Positions 38,693 to 48,577 are shown, numbered from the stretch's first letter. The stretch is DNA of 64,000 nt from DATBVX01 sp963724625 (GCA_963724625.1 CAVRVO010000030.1:1-64000); one strand, 5' to 3'. Program-made: numbers and translations. The notes: a model not told the origin generated them from the letters alone.

Positions 38693-39316
38693 CTACACCA
38701 TCCGCCGGCTCCTCGCCAGCAGGTACATCTCGGCGCTGCGCGCACGTGAGGCATCGGGTTTGCGCATCTTCACAGTAGTGAAGTGCCGGCGCGCGGCTTG
38801 AACCAATTCCTGGAAACCGGCGCCCTGAAAGACCTTCAGCAGCAGGTCGCCACCGGGCTTCAGAACCTGGGTAGACAGCTGCAGGGCGAGCTCGGCGAGA
38901 TTCATTGAGCGAGGCTGATCGACTGCATCGATGCCGCTCATGTTTGGGGCCAGGTCGGACATTACAAGGTCGACCGGGCGCCCGCCGAGTGCCGCCAGCA
39001 GCCGGTCGAGAAGGGCCTGGTCCTGGAAGTCGCCTTCGATGAACGTCACGCCCGGAATATGGGGCATCGCGAGGATATCGACGGCGAAGATCTCGCCGCG
39101 TCCCCGCAGGGCACGCGCCGCAAACTGACTCCAGCCGCCCGGTGCGGCGCCCAGATCTACGATGATCATCCCGGGGCGTAGCAGCTTCTCCGCGCGCTGA
39201 ATCTGCTCGAGCTTGAAGACAGCCCGCGAACGCCAGCCTTCCCGATGGGCGCGCTTAACGTACGGATCGCTGGCGTGTTCCTGCAACCAGCGACTGCTGC
39301 TCTTGCTGCGTTTCAC
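38693..39316 (-). CDS. rlmE: 23S rRNA (uridine-2'-O) methyltransferase
   Basis: 207 residues. An S-adenosylmethionine-dependent enzyme that methylates U2552 of 23S rRNA late in 50S assembly, heat-inducible in Escherichia coli. The SAM motif VDLGAAPGGWSQ and the catalytic K-D-K-E set (Lys in YVKRAHREG region, Asp in VMSDLAPNMSG, Lys in LLLKVFQG) are visible. It starts at GTG 39316, 15 bases after greA. Confidence 0.95.
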   Translation of the reverse strand: MKRSKSSSRWLQEHASDPYVKRAHREGWRSRAVFKLEQIQRAEKLLRPGMIIVDLGAAPGGWSQFAARALRGRGEIFAVDILAMPHIPGVTFIEGDFQDQALLDRLLAALGGRPVDLVMSDLAPNMSGIDAVDQPRSMNLAELALQLSTQVLKPGGDLLLKVFQGAGFQELVQAARRHFTTVKMRKPDASRARSAEMYLLARSRRMV

Positions 39317-39331
39317 GGCCCGTTCCCGGAC

Positions 39332-39808
39332 CTATTGGTACCTGACGGCGATGATCTCGTATGTGCGCGGGCCAGCGGGCGCCGCAACCTCGACGACATC
39401 ACCCTGGTTCTTGCCGACCAGCGCACGCGCGATCGGGGAAGTCACCGAGACCAGCCCGCGGCGGATGTCCGCCTCATCTTCGCCGACGATCTGGTAGGCA
39501 ATTCGCCCACCGTCATCCTGATCCTCGAGATCGACGGTCGCCCCAAACACGATCCGTTGGTTGGCTGGCAACCTGGTCACGTCTATCACTTCGGCGTTCG
39601 CGAGCCGGGTCTCGATCTCGTTGATACGTCCCTCGATGAAGCTCTGCTGCTCGCGCGCGGCGTGGTATTCGGCGTTCTCGCTCAGATCTCCATGGGAACG
39701 AGCCTCCGCGATCGCCCTGATGATGTTAGGGCGGTCCTCGGCCTTGAGCCGCTTGAGCTCCGCGCGCAGCCGTTCTGCGCCCTGCGAGGTGATGGGTGCG
39801 CGCTTCAC
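39332..39808 (-). CDS. greA: Transcription elongation factor GreA
   Basis: 158 residues from GTG 39808, which overlaps the carB TGA by four bases. An N-terminal coiled coil with the acidic tip (ARSHGDLSENAEYHAAREQQ) enters the RNA polymerase secondary channel to stimulate cleavage of backtracked RNA. The C-terminal FKBP-like domain holds SPIARALVGKNQGD. An upstream extension of the frame overlaps carB and is not needed for a full-length protein. Confidence 0.96.
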   Translation of the reverse strand: MKRAPITSQGAERLRAELKRLKAEDRPNIIRAIAEARSHGDLSENAEYHAAREQQSFIEGRINEIETRLANAEVIDVTRLPANQRIVFGATVDLEDQDDGGRIAYQIVGEDEADIRRGLVSVTSPIARALVGKNQGDVVEVAAPAGPRTYEIIAVRYQ

Positions 39809-42800
39809 GCTACGCGCTCCTGGTGCAGGTCCTGCAACCGGTTTACCGCCACCTCGTTCAGGTGATCGAGCGCATCGCAAGTAGCGCGCGCCGCCGCAAC
39901 GGTCGTGTAATAAGTGACCTTCCGATGCACGGCCTCGCGCCGGATCGAGCGTGATTCGCGGATCGCCTGCTTACCTTCGGTCGTGTTCACGATCAGGTTG
40001 ATCTCGTCATTCTTGATCATGTCCACGATGTGCGGTCTGCCCTCGCGTACCTTGTTCACGCGCCGGCAAGCGATGCCCGCCGCGCTCAGCGCTTTCTCCG
40101 TGCCGTCCGTTGCGATGATCTCGAAGCCCCGTGCCATCAGCAGCTGCGCCAGCTCGATCGCGCCGGGCTTGTCGCGATCGCGCACGCTGATGAGACAGGT
40201 CCCGCGCGTCGGCAGCACTACGCCCGAGGCGGCCTGGGCCTTCGCGTACGCTTCGCCAAACGTGCGGCCGGTGCCCATCACTTCGCCAGTCGATTTCATT
40301 TCTGGTCCAAGGATCGGATCGGCTTCGGGGAACTTTGAGAACGGGAAGACAGCCTCCTTGACCGAGAAGTACCCCGGCGTCTTGATCTCCAGGACGCCGA
40401 GCTCCTTGAGCTTGCGCCCGGCCATCACGCGCGCGGCAACCTTGGCGAGCGGCACTCCCGTTGCCTTGGAGACAAACGGCACGGTTCGCGAGGCTCGCGG
40501 GTTCACTTCGAGGATGTAGATGACACCGCTCTGGATTGCAAACTGAATATTCATCAGGCCGACGACGTTGAGCGCTTTGGCCAGCTTCTGGGTCTGCTCC
40601 TTCAACTCGAGCTGGGCTTCTGCGCTCAGGCCGTTCGGGGGCAAGGAGCACCCGGAATCGCCCGAGTGAACGCCCGCCTGCTCGATGTGCTCCATGATGC
40701 CGCCGATCAGTACATCGTCGCCGTCGCAGATCGCGTCCACATCCACCTCGATGGCGAGATCGAGGAAGCGATCCAGCAACACCGGGCTGTCGTTGGAGAC
40801 CTTTACAGCGTCGGTCATGTAGACGCGCAGATCTTCCTCGTTGAACACGACTTCCATAGCACGCCCGCCCAGTACATACGAGGGCCGCACCACCAGCGGG
40901 AAGCCCACTTCGCGTGCCAGGATCACGGCCTGCTCCTCAGCGCGGGCACTGGCATTGGCCGGCTGCTTCAGTCCCAGGGTCTTTACCAGCTGCTGAAAGC
41001 GTTCGCGGTCCTCGGCGATATCGATTGAGTCAGGCGTCGTGCCGATGATTGGAGCGCCGGCCGCAGCCAACGCACGCGACAATTTCAGCGGCGTCTGGCC
41101 GCCGTATTGAACAATCACGCCCTCCGGCTTTTCCTTGGCGATGATTTCCATGACGTCCTCAAACGTCAGCGGCTCGAAATACAGGCGATCCGAAGTGTCG
41201 TAGTCGGTGGAGACCGTCTCAGGATTGCAGTTGACCATGATGGTCTCGAAGCCGTCTTCGCGCAGCGCCAGCGCGGCATGCACGCAGCAATAGTCGAACT
41301 CGATGCCCTGCCCGATGCGATTCGGACCGCCGCCGAGGATCATGATTTTGCGGCGTTCGGTCGGATTCGCCTCGCACTCCTCTTCGTAGGTCGAATACAT
41401 GTAGGCGGTCGAGGTGGCAAATTCGGCCGCGCAGGTGTCGACCCGTTTGTACACCGGGTGTAGCGCAAACTTGTGGCGGCGCTTGCGGATCACGGCTTCT
41501 TCGACGCCGAGCAGATGTGCCAGACGGCGATCAGCAAATCCCTTGCGCTTCAGCGTCCGCAGACGTTTTACATCGAGTGCTTCCAGCCCGCTGGCCTGAA
41601 CCTTGCGTTCTTCCTCGACCAGGTCCTCGATCTGGCGGAGAAACCACGGATCGACACGCGTGAGTCCGTTCACCTTCTCGAGCGACCAGCCCGCGCGGAA
41701 GGCATCCGCAATGAACAACAAGCGGTCCGGGCCGGGCGATGCCAGTTCGTTGGCCAGAACACCAGCCGATTCATCGTTCAGCGGCAGGGTCAGTTGCGGA
41801 TCCAGTCCATCCCAACCCGTTTCCAGACTACGCAATGCCTTGTGGAGCGATTCCTGGAAAGTGCGCCCAATCGCCATCGCCTCACCCACGGATTTCATCT
41901 GCGTCGTCAGACGCCGGTTGGAGCCGGGGAATTTCTCGAACGTGAAGCGTGGAATCTTGGTGACGATGTAATCAATCGTCGGCTCGAACGAGGCAGGTGT
42001 CGCGCCGCCAGTGATGTCGTTCTTGAGCTCATCGAGCGTGTACCCGACAGCAAGCTTGGCCGCCACCTTCGCGATCGGAAAGCCGGTAGCCTTCGAAGCG
42101 AGTGCCGATGAGCGCGACACTCGCGGGTTCATTTCGATCACCAGGAGCCTGCCGTCCTCCGGGTTGATCGCGAACTGCACGTTGGATCCGCCGGTATCGA
42201 CACCGATCTTGCGCAACACCGCGATCGCCGCGTTACGCATGCGCTGGTATTCCTTGTCGGTCAGCGTCTGCGCCGGCGCGACCGTGATCGAGTCGCCGGT
42301 ATGCACGCCCATCGGGTCGAGATTCTCGATCGAGCAGACCACGATGCAGTTGTCCTGGTGGTCGCGCACCACTTCCAGCTCGAACTCCTTCCAGCCGCTG
42401 ACCGATTCTTCAAGCAGCACCTCGTTGGTGGGCGAAGCATCGAGCCCGCGCGCTACCATCTGCTCGAATTCTTCTCGGTTGTAGGCAATGCCCCCACCGC
42501 TTCCGCCCAGCGTGAAGGAGGGTCGAATCACGGTCGGATAGCCAATTTCGGCCTGTACGGCGATCGCTTCCTCCATGCTGTGCGCGATGCGCGCGCGCGG
42601 TGTCTCGAGGCCGATTTCGCGCATCGCATCGCGAAACAGCTCGCGATCCTCTGCCATGTCGATCGCTTCGCGCGAAGCCGCGATCAGCTCCACGCCCCAC
42701 TTTTCCAGCACGCCTTCACGCGCCAGGTCGAGGGCGCAATTGAGCGCAGTTTGTCCGCCCATCGTCGGGAGCAGCGCATCCGGAGTTTCCTTTTCGATGA

Positions 42801-43029
42801 TGCGTGCCACCGTGCGCCAGTTGACGGGCTCGATGTAGATCGCGTCCGCCATCTCGGGATCGGTCATGATCGTGGCGGGATTGGAATTGACGAGGATGAC
42901 GCGATAGCCCTCCTCACGTAACGCCTTGCACGCCTGGGCGCCTGAATAGTCGAACTCGCACGCCTGGCCGATCACGATCGGACCGGCGCCGATGATCAGG
43001 ATGCTCTTGATGTCTTGTCGCTTCGGCAT
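39805..43029 (-). CDS. carB: Carbamoyl phosphate synthase large subunit
   Basis: 1074 residues with two homologous ATP-grasp halves (carboxyphosphate and carbamate phosphorylation) and a C-terminal allosteric MGS domain. Start MPKRQDIKSILIIGAGPIVIGQACEFDYSG and second-half EYDY-type motif ILGGGPNRIGQGIEFDYCC are visible. It supplies carbamoyl phosphate for pyrimidines and arginine. Intact; greA overlaps its stop. Confidence 0.97.
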   Translation of the reverse strand: MPKRQDIKSILIIGAGPIVIGQACEFDYSGAQACKALREEGYRVILVNSNPATIMTDPEMADAIYIEPVNWRTVARIIEKETPDALLPTMGGQTALNCALDLAREGVLEKWGVELIAASREAIDMAEDRELFRDAMREIGLETPRARIAHSMEEAIAVQAEIGYPTVIRPSFTLGGSGGGIAYNREEFEQMVARGLDASPTNEVLLEESVSGWKEFELEVVRDHQDNCIVVCSIENLDPMGVHTGDSITVAPAQTLTDKEYQRMRNAAIAVLRKIGVDTGGSNVQFAINPEDGRLLVIEMNPRVSRSSALASKATGFPIAKVAAKLAVGYTLDELKNDITGGATPASFEPTIDYIVTKIPRFTFEKFPGSNRRLTTQMKSVGEAMAIGRTFQESLHKALRSLETGWDGLDPQLTLPLNDESAGVLANELASPGPDRLLFIADAFRAGWSLEKVNGLTRVDPWFLRQIEDLVEEERKVQASGLEALDVKRLRTLKRKGFADRRLAHLLGVEEAVIRKRRHKFALHPVYKRVDTCAAEFATSTAYMYSTYEEECEANPTERRKIMILGGGPNRIGQGIEFDYCCVHAALALREDGFETIMVNCNPETVSTDYDTSDRLYFEPLTFEDVMEIIAKEKPEGVIVQYGGQTPLKLSRALAAAGAPIIGTTPDSIDIAEDRERFQQLVKTLGLKQPANASARAEEQAVILAREVGFPLVVRPSYVLGGRAMEVVFNEEDLRVYMTDAVKVSNDSPVLLDRFLDLAIEVDVDAICDGDDVLIGGIMEHIEQAGVHSGDSGCSLPPNGLSAEAQLELKEQTQKLAKALNVVGLMNIQFAIQSGVIYILEVNPRASRTVPFVSKATGVPLAKVAARVMAGRKLKELGVLEIKTPGYFSVKEAVFPFSKFPEADPILGPEMKSTGEVMGTGRTFGEAYAKAQAASGVVLPTRGTCLISVRDRDKPGAIELAQLLMARGFEIIATDGTEKALSAAGIACRRVNKVREGRPHIVDMIKNDEINLIVNTTEGKQAIRESRSIRREAVHRKVTYYTTVAAARATCDALDHLNEVAVNRLQDLHQERVA

Positions 43030-43129
43030 GCGGGCTTTACGAAACGGAGGTCACGGTTGCCGATCCGGCAGACACAAGCACTCCACCTTCACGCCGTGAA
43101 GGATTGCGATTCTCGTACACCTGTTGCTC

Positions 43130-44314
43130 CTATTCGGCTGCGCGGCGCTTGCCCTGCTGCCCCTTCTGGGCGCGCTGGATGCTCTGCAAGCGCTTGACCA
43201 TGAGGTAAAGGAACTGCTCGAACATGGGCTGCATGTCGTGCGGCCCGGGGCTTGCCTCCGGATGCCCCTGAAAACCAAAGGCGGGCTTGTCGATGCGCTC
43301 CAGCCCCTGAAGCGAGCCATCGAAGAGCGAGCGGAAAGTCGCCTTGCTGTTCTCGGGCAGCGTGCTTTCGTCCACCGCGAAGCCGTGGTTCTGAGTGGAG
43401 ATGAAAACCTTGCCGGTCGCAAGATCCTGGACCGGGTGATTCGCGCCGTGATGTCCGAACTTCATTTTCACGGTGCGTGCGCCGCTCGCGAGACCGAGCA
43501 GCTGGTGGCCCAGGCAAATGCCAAACACCGGGACCCCGCTCTCCATGAGTTCCTGGATGGCACGAATTGCGTAGTCACAAGGTTCCGGATCACCGGGGCC
43601 GTTGGAAAGCAGAATCCCGTCAGGGTTCAGAGCGAGCGCCTGCTCTGCGGACGTGGTCGCGGGGACAACTGTCATGCGACATCCGTAGTCCGCCAGCAAG
43701 CGCAGAATGCTGCGCTTGATGCCGAAGTCATACGTCACTACGTGCAAGCGAGCAGCGGGTCGCGGCAGGTTGCGCTCCTCGGCGCTCCAGATGCTGCCCT
43801 CGTTCCATTGATACTGGCGGCGCGTGGTCACGACTTTGGCGAGATCCATGCCCTTCAGTCCGGGAAACTTGCGTGCGGCATGCACCGCGGCAGTCTCATC
43901 GATGTTGTCGCCGGTCATGATGCAACCGGACTGCGCACCTTTGTCGCGCAGAATGCGCGTGAGCCTGCGCGTATCGATCTCGGCGATCGCGACGAGTTTG
44001 CCACGCTGCAGAAAACTCGAAAGCGATTCAGCGGAGCGCCAACTGCTCGCGAGGAGCGGCAGGTCGCGTACCACGAGTCCCGCCGCGTAGATCGCGGCCG
44101 ACTCGAGATCCTCCGGGTTGGCGCCCACGTTGCCAATGTGGGGATGGGTCAGAGTCACGATCTGCCGGCAGTAGGACGGATCGGTGAGGATCTCCTGATA
44201 GCCGCTGATCGAGGTATTGAAGACAACTTCGCCGGTGGTATTTCCCTTGGCACCAATCGAAACGCCTCGAAAGACACTTCCGTCTTCCAAGGCCAGCACA
44301 GCAGGAACGGTCAA
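43130..44314 (-). CDS. carA: Carbamoyl phosphate synthase small (glutaminase) subunit
   Basis: 394 residues. The glutaminase (class I amidotransferase) domain has the nucleophile in VFGICLGHQLLGLA and the catalytic His-Glu in FGFQGHPEASPGPHD; ammonia is passed to CarB. The only in-frame start with a ribosome-binding site (AAGGGG, nine bases upstream) is TTG 44314, because a TGA blocks the frame further up. A hairpin at 44364-44405 stands in the leader. Confidence 0.95.
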   Translation of the reverse strand: MTVPAVLALEDGSVFRGVSIGAKGNTTGEVVFNTSISGYQEILTDPSYCRQIVTLTHPHIGNVGANPEDLESAAIYAAGLVVRDLPLLASSWRSAESLSSFLQRGKLVAIAEIDTRRLTRILRDKGAQSGCIMTGDNIDETAAVHAARKFPGLKGMDLAKVVTTRRQYQWNEGSIWSAEERNLPRPAARLHVVTYDFGIKRSILRLLADYGCRMTVVPATTSAEQALALNPDGILLSNGPGDPEPCDYAIRAIQELMESGVPVFGICLGHQLLGLASGARTVKMKFGHHGANHPVQDLATGKVFISTQNHGFAVDESTLPENSKATFRSLFDGSLQGLERIDKPAFGFQGHPEASPGPHDMQPMFEQFLYLMVKRLQSIQRAQKGQQGKRRAAE

Positions 44315-44363
44315 CCGGTTGTCCCCTTCGCCCGCAAGGCGCAGAAATCAGGGTGCGCATGTA

Positions 44364-44405
44364 CAAAGCGGGAGGAGCTCTGCGTCAGAACTCCATCCCG
44401 CTTTG
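44364..44405 (-). promoter_or_regulatory. Leader hairpin upstream of carA
   Basis: CAAAGCGGGA-T-GGAG pairs with CTCC-TCCCGCTTTG, about 14 pairs with a one-base bulge. The minus-strand transcript continues with TTTGTACATG. It lies 50 bases before the carA start and could be an attenuator or a translational control hairpin. The U-tract is too short for a confident terminator. Confidence 0.45.
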
Positions 44406-44527
44406 ACAGACTACCCTATTGGCAACGGCGCGAATTTTACGAACTCGACCCATTACTGTCCACGCCACCAGGCACGTCGATTACCGAGTGTGGCCGTTTG
44501 CCCTGAGCTATCCTGGTCATCAAGATA

Positions 44528-44560
44528 AGCTGATATATATTTAATTTATAACAACATATC
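44528..44560 (-). promoter_or_regulatory. AT-rich promoter candidate for carAB
   Basis: A tract of TATAAATTAAATATATAT on the minus strand at the very end of dapB stands out in an otherwise GC-rich region. It contains several -10-like boxes and lies about 220 bases before carA. A precise start site cannot be assigned, and no clear ARG-box palindrome is seen. Confidence 0.45.
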
Positions 44561-45340
44561 GTCCATGGAATAGAGATCGGGCGCCCTTCCGACCAGCCAG
44601 CGCGCAGCACGCAGCGCTCCGCGCGCATAGATCGATCGGTCGGTGGCGCGGTGCGTCAGAGTCAGCGATTCGCCGGGGCCTGCGAAAGTCACGCGGTGTT
44701 CACCCACGTGATCGCCCTCGCGCACCGAAGTGAACACGATCTGACCGCTCTTGCGCGCTCCGGCGTTCCCCTCGATGACCGCGACCTTGGCCAGTTCCTG
44801 CCCCCGGGCGGACGCGACGCTTTCACCGAGTTTGAGCGCCGTGCCCGAAGGTGCATCGATCTTGTTGCGATGATGGACATCGAGAATGTCGGCCTCGAAA
44901 TTCGTCCCGAGCGTACGCGCTGCGGTTCGTGCCAGATTGATCATCACGTTCACACCGATGCTCATGTTCGGCGCGTAGAGGACAGGTATTGTCGTCGCGC
45001 TCGCGCGCAGTTGGGCTAACGCATCCGCCGAAAGGCCCGTCGTGCCCAACACCAGCGGGCAGCGATGAGCCACGCATGCGCGCAGCGTGTCGGGAACCGA
45101 GTTCGCGAGCGTAAAGTCGATCACAACCTCAGCTCCCGCCATGGCCTCCTCCCGATCGGAGGTCACGATGACTCCAAGCGATCGACCGCCGCAGAGATCC
45201 CCGGCATCACTGCCAAGGTGCTTGCTCGCGGGAGAACCGAGCGCACCGCTCAGAGTGAGGTCGGGTTCGTCGCGCATCGCCTCCAGCAGTGCACGGCCCA
45301 TGCGACCGCTCACTCCGAACAGCGCGACGCTCGTCGTCAT
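44546..45340 (-). CDS. dapB: 4-hydroxy-tetrahydrodipicolinate reductase
   Basis: 264 residues. Reduces the cyclic intermediate of the lysine/diaminopimelate pathway with NAD(P)H. The Rossmann motif GVSGRMGRAL, GTTGLS, the active-site HHRNKIDAPSGTALKLGE and GEHRVTFAGPGE are typical. The ATG overlaps the dnaJ stop by four bases. Intact. Confidence 0.96.
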   Translation of the reverse strand: MTTSVALFGVSGRMGRALLEAMRDEPDLTLSGALGSPASKHLGSDAGDLCGGRSLGVIVTSDREEAMAGAEVVIDFTLANSVPDTLRACVAHRCPLVLGTTGLSADALAQLRASATTIPVLYAPNMSIGVNVMINLARTAARTLGTNFEADILDVHHRNKIDAPSGTALKLGESVASARGQELAKVAVIEGNAGARKSGQIVFTSVREGDHVGEHRVTFAGPGESLTLTHRATDRSIYARGALRAARWLVGRAPDLYSMDDMLL

Positions 45341-46464
45341 CGGCCGATGTTCTCGAAGAACTTCTTGACGCCCTCGAGCCAGCCCTGCTCGCGCGGATTG
45401 TGCTGCTTGTGATCGCGGCGCAGAGACTCGTCGAGCTTGCGCAACAGGTCCTTCTGCTCGGAGGCCAGATTGACCGGCGTCTCGACCACCACGCGACAGA
45501 ACAGGTCTCCGACTGAGCCGCCGCGCACCGGGCGAACGCCTTTTTCGCGCAAGCGAAACACTCGCCCGGATTGCGTCTCCGAGGGAACCTTGAGCGTCAC
45601 GTGGCCATCCAGAGTTGGCACGTCGACCTGGCCGCCAAGAACAGCCGTCGCGAAGCTGATCGGCACCTCGCAGGAGAGGTGACTGCCGTCGCGCTCGAAG
45701 ATCGCGTGCTCGCGGACCTGAATCTCGACGTACAGATCACCCGTCGGTCCACCGTTGCGCCCGGCTTCCCCTTCACCTGCGAGGCGGATCCGATCCCCGT
45801 TGTCGACACCGGGCGGAATCTTGACCGTCAGAGTCTTCGGGCGGCGAATCCGGCCCTGGCCATGGCAGTTGTCGCAGGGCTTCTGAATGATTTGCCCGCG
45901 CCCTTTGCAGCGCGGGCAGGTCTGTTGAACGCTGAAGAATCCCTGGCTGACGCGCACGCTGCCTTGTCCGTTGCAGGTGTCACAGGTGACCGGGCTCGAG
46001 CCCTTCGCCGCTCCACTGCCGCTGCACACCTCGCACTCGGCAAGTGTCTGGAAGTCGATATCGATGCTGTCGCCAAAGACGGCCTGGTCGAGATCGAGCT
46101 CCATCCCGTAGCGCAGGTCGGCGCCCCGGAAAACCTGGGAGCGTCCGCGCCGACCACCGCCGAAGATGTCGCCGAACACATCGCCAAAGATGTCGCCGAA
46201 CGCATCGGCCGCACTGAATCCCGCGCCACCGCGGGTCGCGTCGACGCCGGCGTGGCCGAACTGGTCGTAGGCTGCGCGCTTCTGCGCATCAGTGAGAACC
46301 TCGTAAGCCTCCTTGGCTTCCTTGAATTTCTCCTCGGCTTCCGCGTCGTGGGGATTGCGGTCGGGATGGAACTTCATCGCGAGCCGCCGGTACGCTTTTT
46401 TGATCTCGGCTTCGGTCGCGTTGCGCGCCAGCTCGAGCACTTTGTAGTAATCGCGTTTCGACAT
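45337..46464 (-). CDS. dnaJ: Chaperone protein DnaJ
   Basis: 375 residues, the J-domain co-chaperone of DnaK. The HPD triad is in MKFHPDRNPHD. A Gly/Phe-rich linker and four CxxCxGxG zinc repeats (CEVCSGSG, CDTCNGQG, CPRCKGRG, CDNCHGQG) follow, then the substrate-binding beta domains. It follows dnaK with an 86-base gap holding a strong hairpin, which may lower its expression relative to DnaK. Confidence 0.97.
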   Translation of the reverse strand: MSKRDYYKVLELARNATEAEIKKAYRRLAMKFHPDRNPHDAEAEEKFKEAKEAYEVLTDAQKRAAYDQFGHAGVDATRGGAGFSAADAFGDIFGDVFGDIFGGGRRGRSQVFRGADLRYGMELDLDQAVFGDSIDIDFQTLAECEVCSGSGAAKGSSPVTCDTCNGQGSVRVSQGFFSVQQTCPRCKGRGQIIQKPCDNCHGQGRIRRPKTLTVKIPPGVDNGDRIRLAGEGEAGRNGGPTGDLYVEIQVREHAIFERDGSHLSCEVPISFATAVLGGQVDVPTLDGHVTLKVPSETQSGRVFRLREKGVRPVRGGSVGDLFCRVVVETPVNLASEQKDLLRKLDESLRRDHKQHNPREQGWLEGVKKFFENIGR

Positions 46465-46487
46465 TGCGCCGCAAGACCTTCAAATAT

Positions 46488-46524
46488 GCGACCGCCGCGG
46501 GACCCTTACGGGCCCGCGGCGGAC
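46488..46524 (-). terminator. Hairpin between dnaK and dnaJ (partial terminator/attenuator)
   Basis: CCGCCGCGGG (46491-46500) pairs with CCCGCGGCGG (46512-46521), with an inner CCC-GTAA-GGG pairing. There is no U-tract after it on the minus strand, so it more likely stabilises or attenuates the dnaK-dnaJ transcript than ends it. Confidence 0.6.
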
Positions 46525-46550
46525 ATCCATCCCAAGAGCCGCATGAACTC

Positions 46551-48506
46551 TTATGAGCTCTTGCGACCTTTGTCCTTCACTTCCTCAAACTCGGCATCGA
46601 GTACATCATCCTTGTTGCCACCGCCGCTACTGGTGCCACCGCTGCCGGTTGATGCACCGGGCTCTGCGCCTGGGGCACCCTCGCCTCCCTGCTGCGCGTA
46701 GGCCCGCTGCGCGATCGCGGCTGAGGCCTGTGCGAGCTCCTGCGAGCGAGACTCGATTGCATCCTTATCATCGCCACCGAGCGCGGTCTTGAGCGCCGAG
46801 ATCGCAGTCTCGATCTTGTAGCGCTCTTCGGACGTGACCTTCTCACCCAGATCCTTCAGCGACTTCTCGGTGGCATGCATCAATGCATCACCACGATTGC
46901 GCGCATCGACGAGTTCGCGGAAACGCTTGTCTTCCTCGGCGTGCGCTTCGGCGTCCTTGACCATGCGCTGGATTTCCTGCTCGTTGAGACCGCTGGAGGC
47001 CTTGATGACGATCTTCTGTTCTCTGCCCGTAGCCTTGTCCTTGGCCGACACATTCAGGATACCGTTGGCATCGATGTCGAAAGTGACCTCGACCTGCGGC
47101 ATACCGCGCGGTGCCGGCGGAATGTCCGCCAGGTCGAAGCGGCCGAGCGACTTGTTATCGCTTGCGCGCTCGCGCTCACCCTGCAGCACATGAATGGTCA
47201 CGGCAGTCTGGTTGTCATCGGCGGTCGAGAACACCTGGTTCGCTTTGGTCGGGATCGTGGTGTTCTTTTCGATCAGCTTGGTCATTACACCGCCGAGCGT
47301 TTCGATGCCAAGCGAAAGCGGAGTGACATCGAGGAGCAACACGTCCTTGACGTCGCCGGCAAGCACACCCGCCTGAATCGCGGCACCGACGGCCACTGCT
47401 TCATCCGGGTTCACGTCCTTACGCGGCTCCTTGCCGAAGAGGTCACGAACCACTTTCTGCACCAGCGGCATACGCGTCTGACCACCGACGAGGATGACCT
47501 CGCCGACTTCGCCCACCGATAGGCCGGCATCCTTGAGCGCGGTCTTGCACGGACCGAGAGTCTTCTGCACCAGGTCTTCGACCAGTGACTCGAGCTTGGC
47601 TCGCGTGAGACGAACATTGAGATGCTTCGGGCCACTCGCATCCGCCGTGATGTACGGCAGATTGACGTCCGTCTGCTGGCTCGAGGAAAGCTCGACCTTC
47701 GCCTTCTCTGAGGCTTCCTTGAGGCGCTGCATGGCGAGCGGATCGCGCCGCACATCCACGCCACTCTCCTTCTTGAACTCCTCGGCGATGAAGTTGATCA
47801 CTCGCAGGTCGAAGTCTTCGCCGCCCAGGAAGGTATCGCCGTTGGTGGACAGCACCTCGAACTGGCGCTCCCCGTCGATCTCGGCGATCTCGATGATGGA
47901 AATATCGAACGTGCCGCCGCCCAGGTCGTACACCGCGATCTTGCGATCGCCGCCGGTCTTGTCGAGGCCATACGCGAGCGCAGCCGCAGTCGGCTCATTG
48001 ATGATGCGCTTGACGTTCAAACCGGCGATGCGGCCGGCGTCCTTGGTCGCCTGGCGCTGCGAGTCGTTGAAATAGGCTGGTACCGTGACGACTGCTTCGG
48101 TCACGGTCTCTCCGAGATAGTCCTCGGCGGTCTTCTTCATCTTCATCAGCACGCGCGCCGATACTTCGGGCGGCGCCATCTTCTTGCCGTTCACCTCGAC
48201 CCAAGCATCACCGTTATCCGCTTTGGCAATCTTGTACGGCACCATGCCGATGTCCTTTTGCACCACGTCATCGGTGAACTTGCGACCGATGAGTCGCTTG
48301 ATCGCGAACAGCGTGCTCTGCGGGTTGGTTACCGCCTGACGCTTGGCCGACTGGCCGACCAGGACCTCGTTGTCCTTGGTGAAAGCGACGATGGAGGGCG
48401 TGGTGCGATCACCCTCGCTGTTTTCGATGACCCGGGGCTTGCCGCCTTCCATGATGGCGACACACGAGTTGGTCGTGCCGAGGTCGATACCGATGGTCTT
48501 GGCCAT
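46551..48506 (-). CDS. dnaK: Chaperone protein DnaK (Hsp70)
   Basis: 651 residues from ATG 48506 (MAKTIGIDLGTTNSCVAIMEG), which has AGGAG nine bases upstream; an alternative six codons earlier lacks one. The ATPase domain includes YFNDSQRQATKDAGRIAGL and the linker LLLDVTPLSLGIET. The substrate domain is followed by a helical lid and the Gly/Ser-rich tail ending DVLDAEFEEVKDKGRK, the C-terminal co-chaperone motif. A sigma-32 promoter stands directly upstream. Confidence 0.98.
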   Translation of the reverse strand: MAKTIGIDLGTTNSCVAIMEGGKPRVIENSEGDRTTPSIVAFTKDNEVLVGQSAKRQAVTNPQSTLFAIKRLIGRKFTDDVVQKDIGMVPYKIAKADNGDAWVEVNGKKMAPPEVSARVLMKMKKTAEDYLGETVTEAVVTVPAYFNDSQRQATKDAGRIAGLNVKRIINEPTAAALAYGLDKTGGDRKIAVYDLGGGTFDISIIEIAEIDGERQFEVLSTNGDTFLGGEDFDLRVINFIAEEFKKESGVDVRRDPLAMQRLKEASEKAKVELSSSQQTDVNLPYITADASGPKHLNVRLTRAKLESLVEDLVQKTLGPCKTALKDAGLSVGEVGEVILVGGQTRMPLVQKVVRDLFGKEPRKDVNPDEAVAVGAAIQAGVLAGDVKDVLLLDVTPLSLGIETLGGVMTKLIEKNTTIPTKANQVFSTADDNQTAVTIHVLQGERERASDNKSLGRFDLADIPPAPRGMPQVEVTFDIDANGILNVSAKDKATGREQKIVIKASSGLNEQEIQRMVKDAEAHAEEDKRFRELVDARNRGDALMHATEKSLKDLGEKVTSEERYKIETAISALKTALGGDDKDAIESRSQELAQASAAIAQRAYAQQGGEGAPGAEPGASTGSGGTSSGGGNKDDVLDAEFEEVKDKGRKSS

Positions 48507-48548
48507 AACTAGTGACTCCTGCAAAAACAGATTCGAAACCTGAACGGC

Positions 48549-48577
48549 ATGATGGGGAATGCGGCGGGTGTTTCAAG
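48549..48577 (-). promoter_or_regulatory. Sigma-32 heat-shock promoter of dnaK
   Basis: On the minus strand CTTGAAA, spaced, then CCCCATCAT: a near-perfect match to the sigma-32 consensus (CTTGAAA and CCCCATnT) with a 14-base gap after CTTGAA. It lies about 45 bases upstream of the dnaK start, after the grpE stop. Confidence 0.85.
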
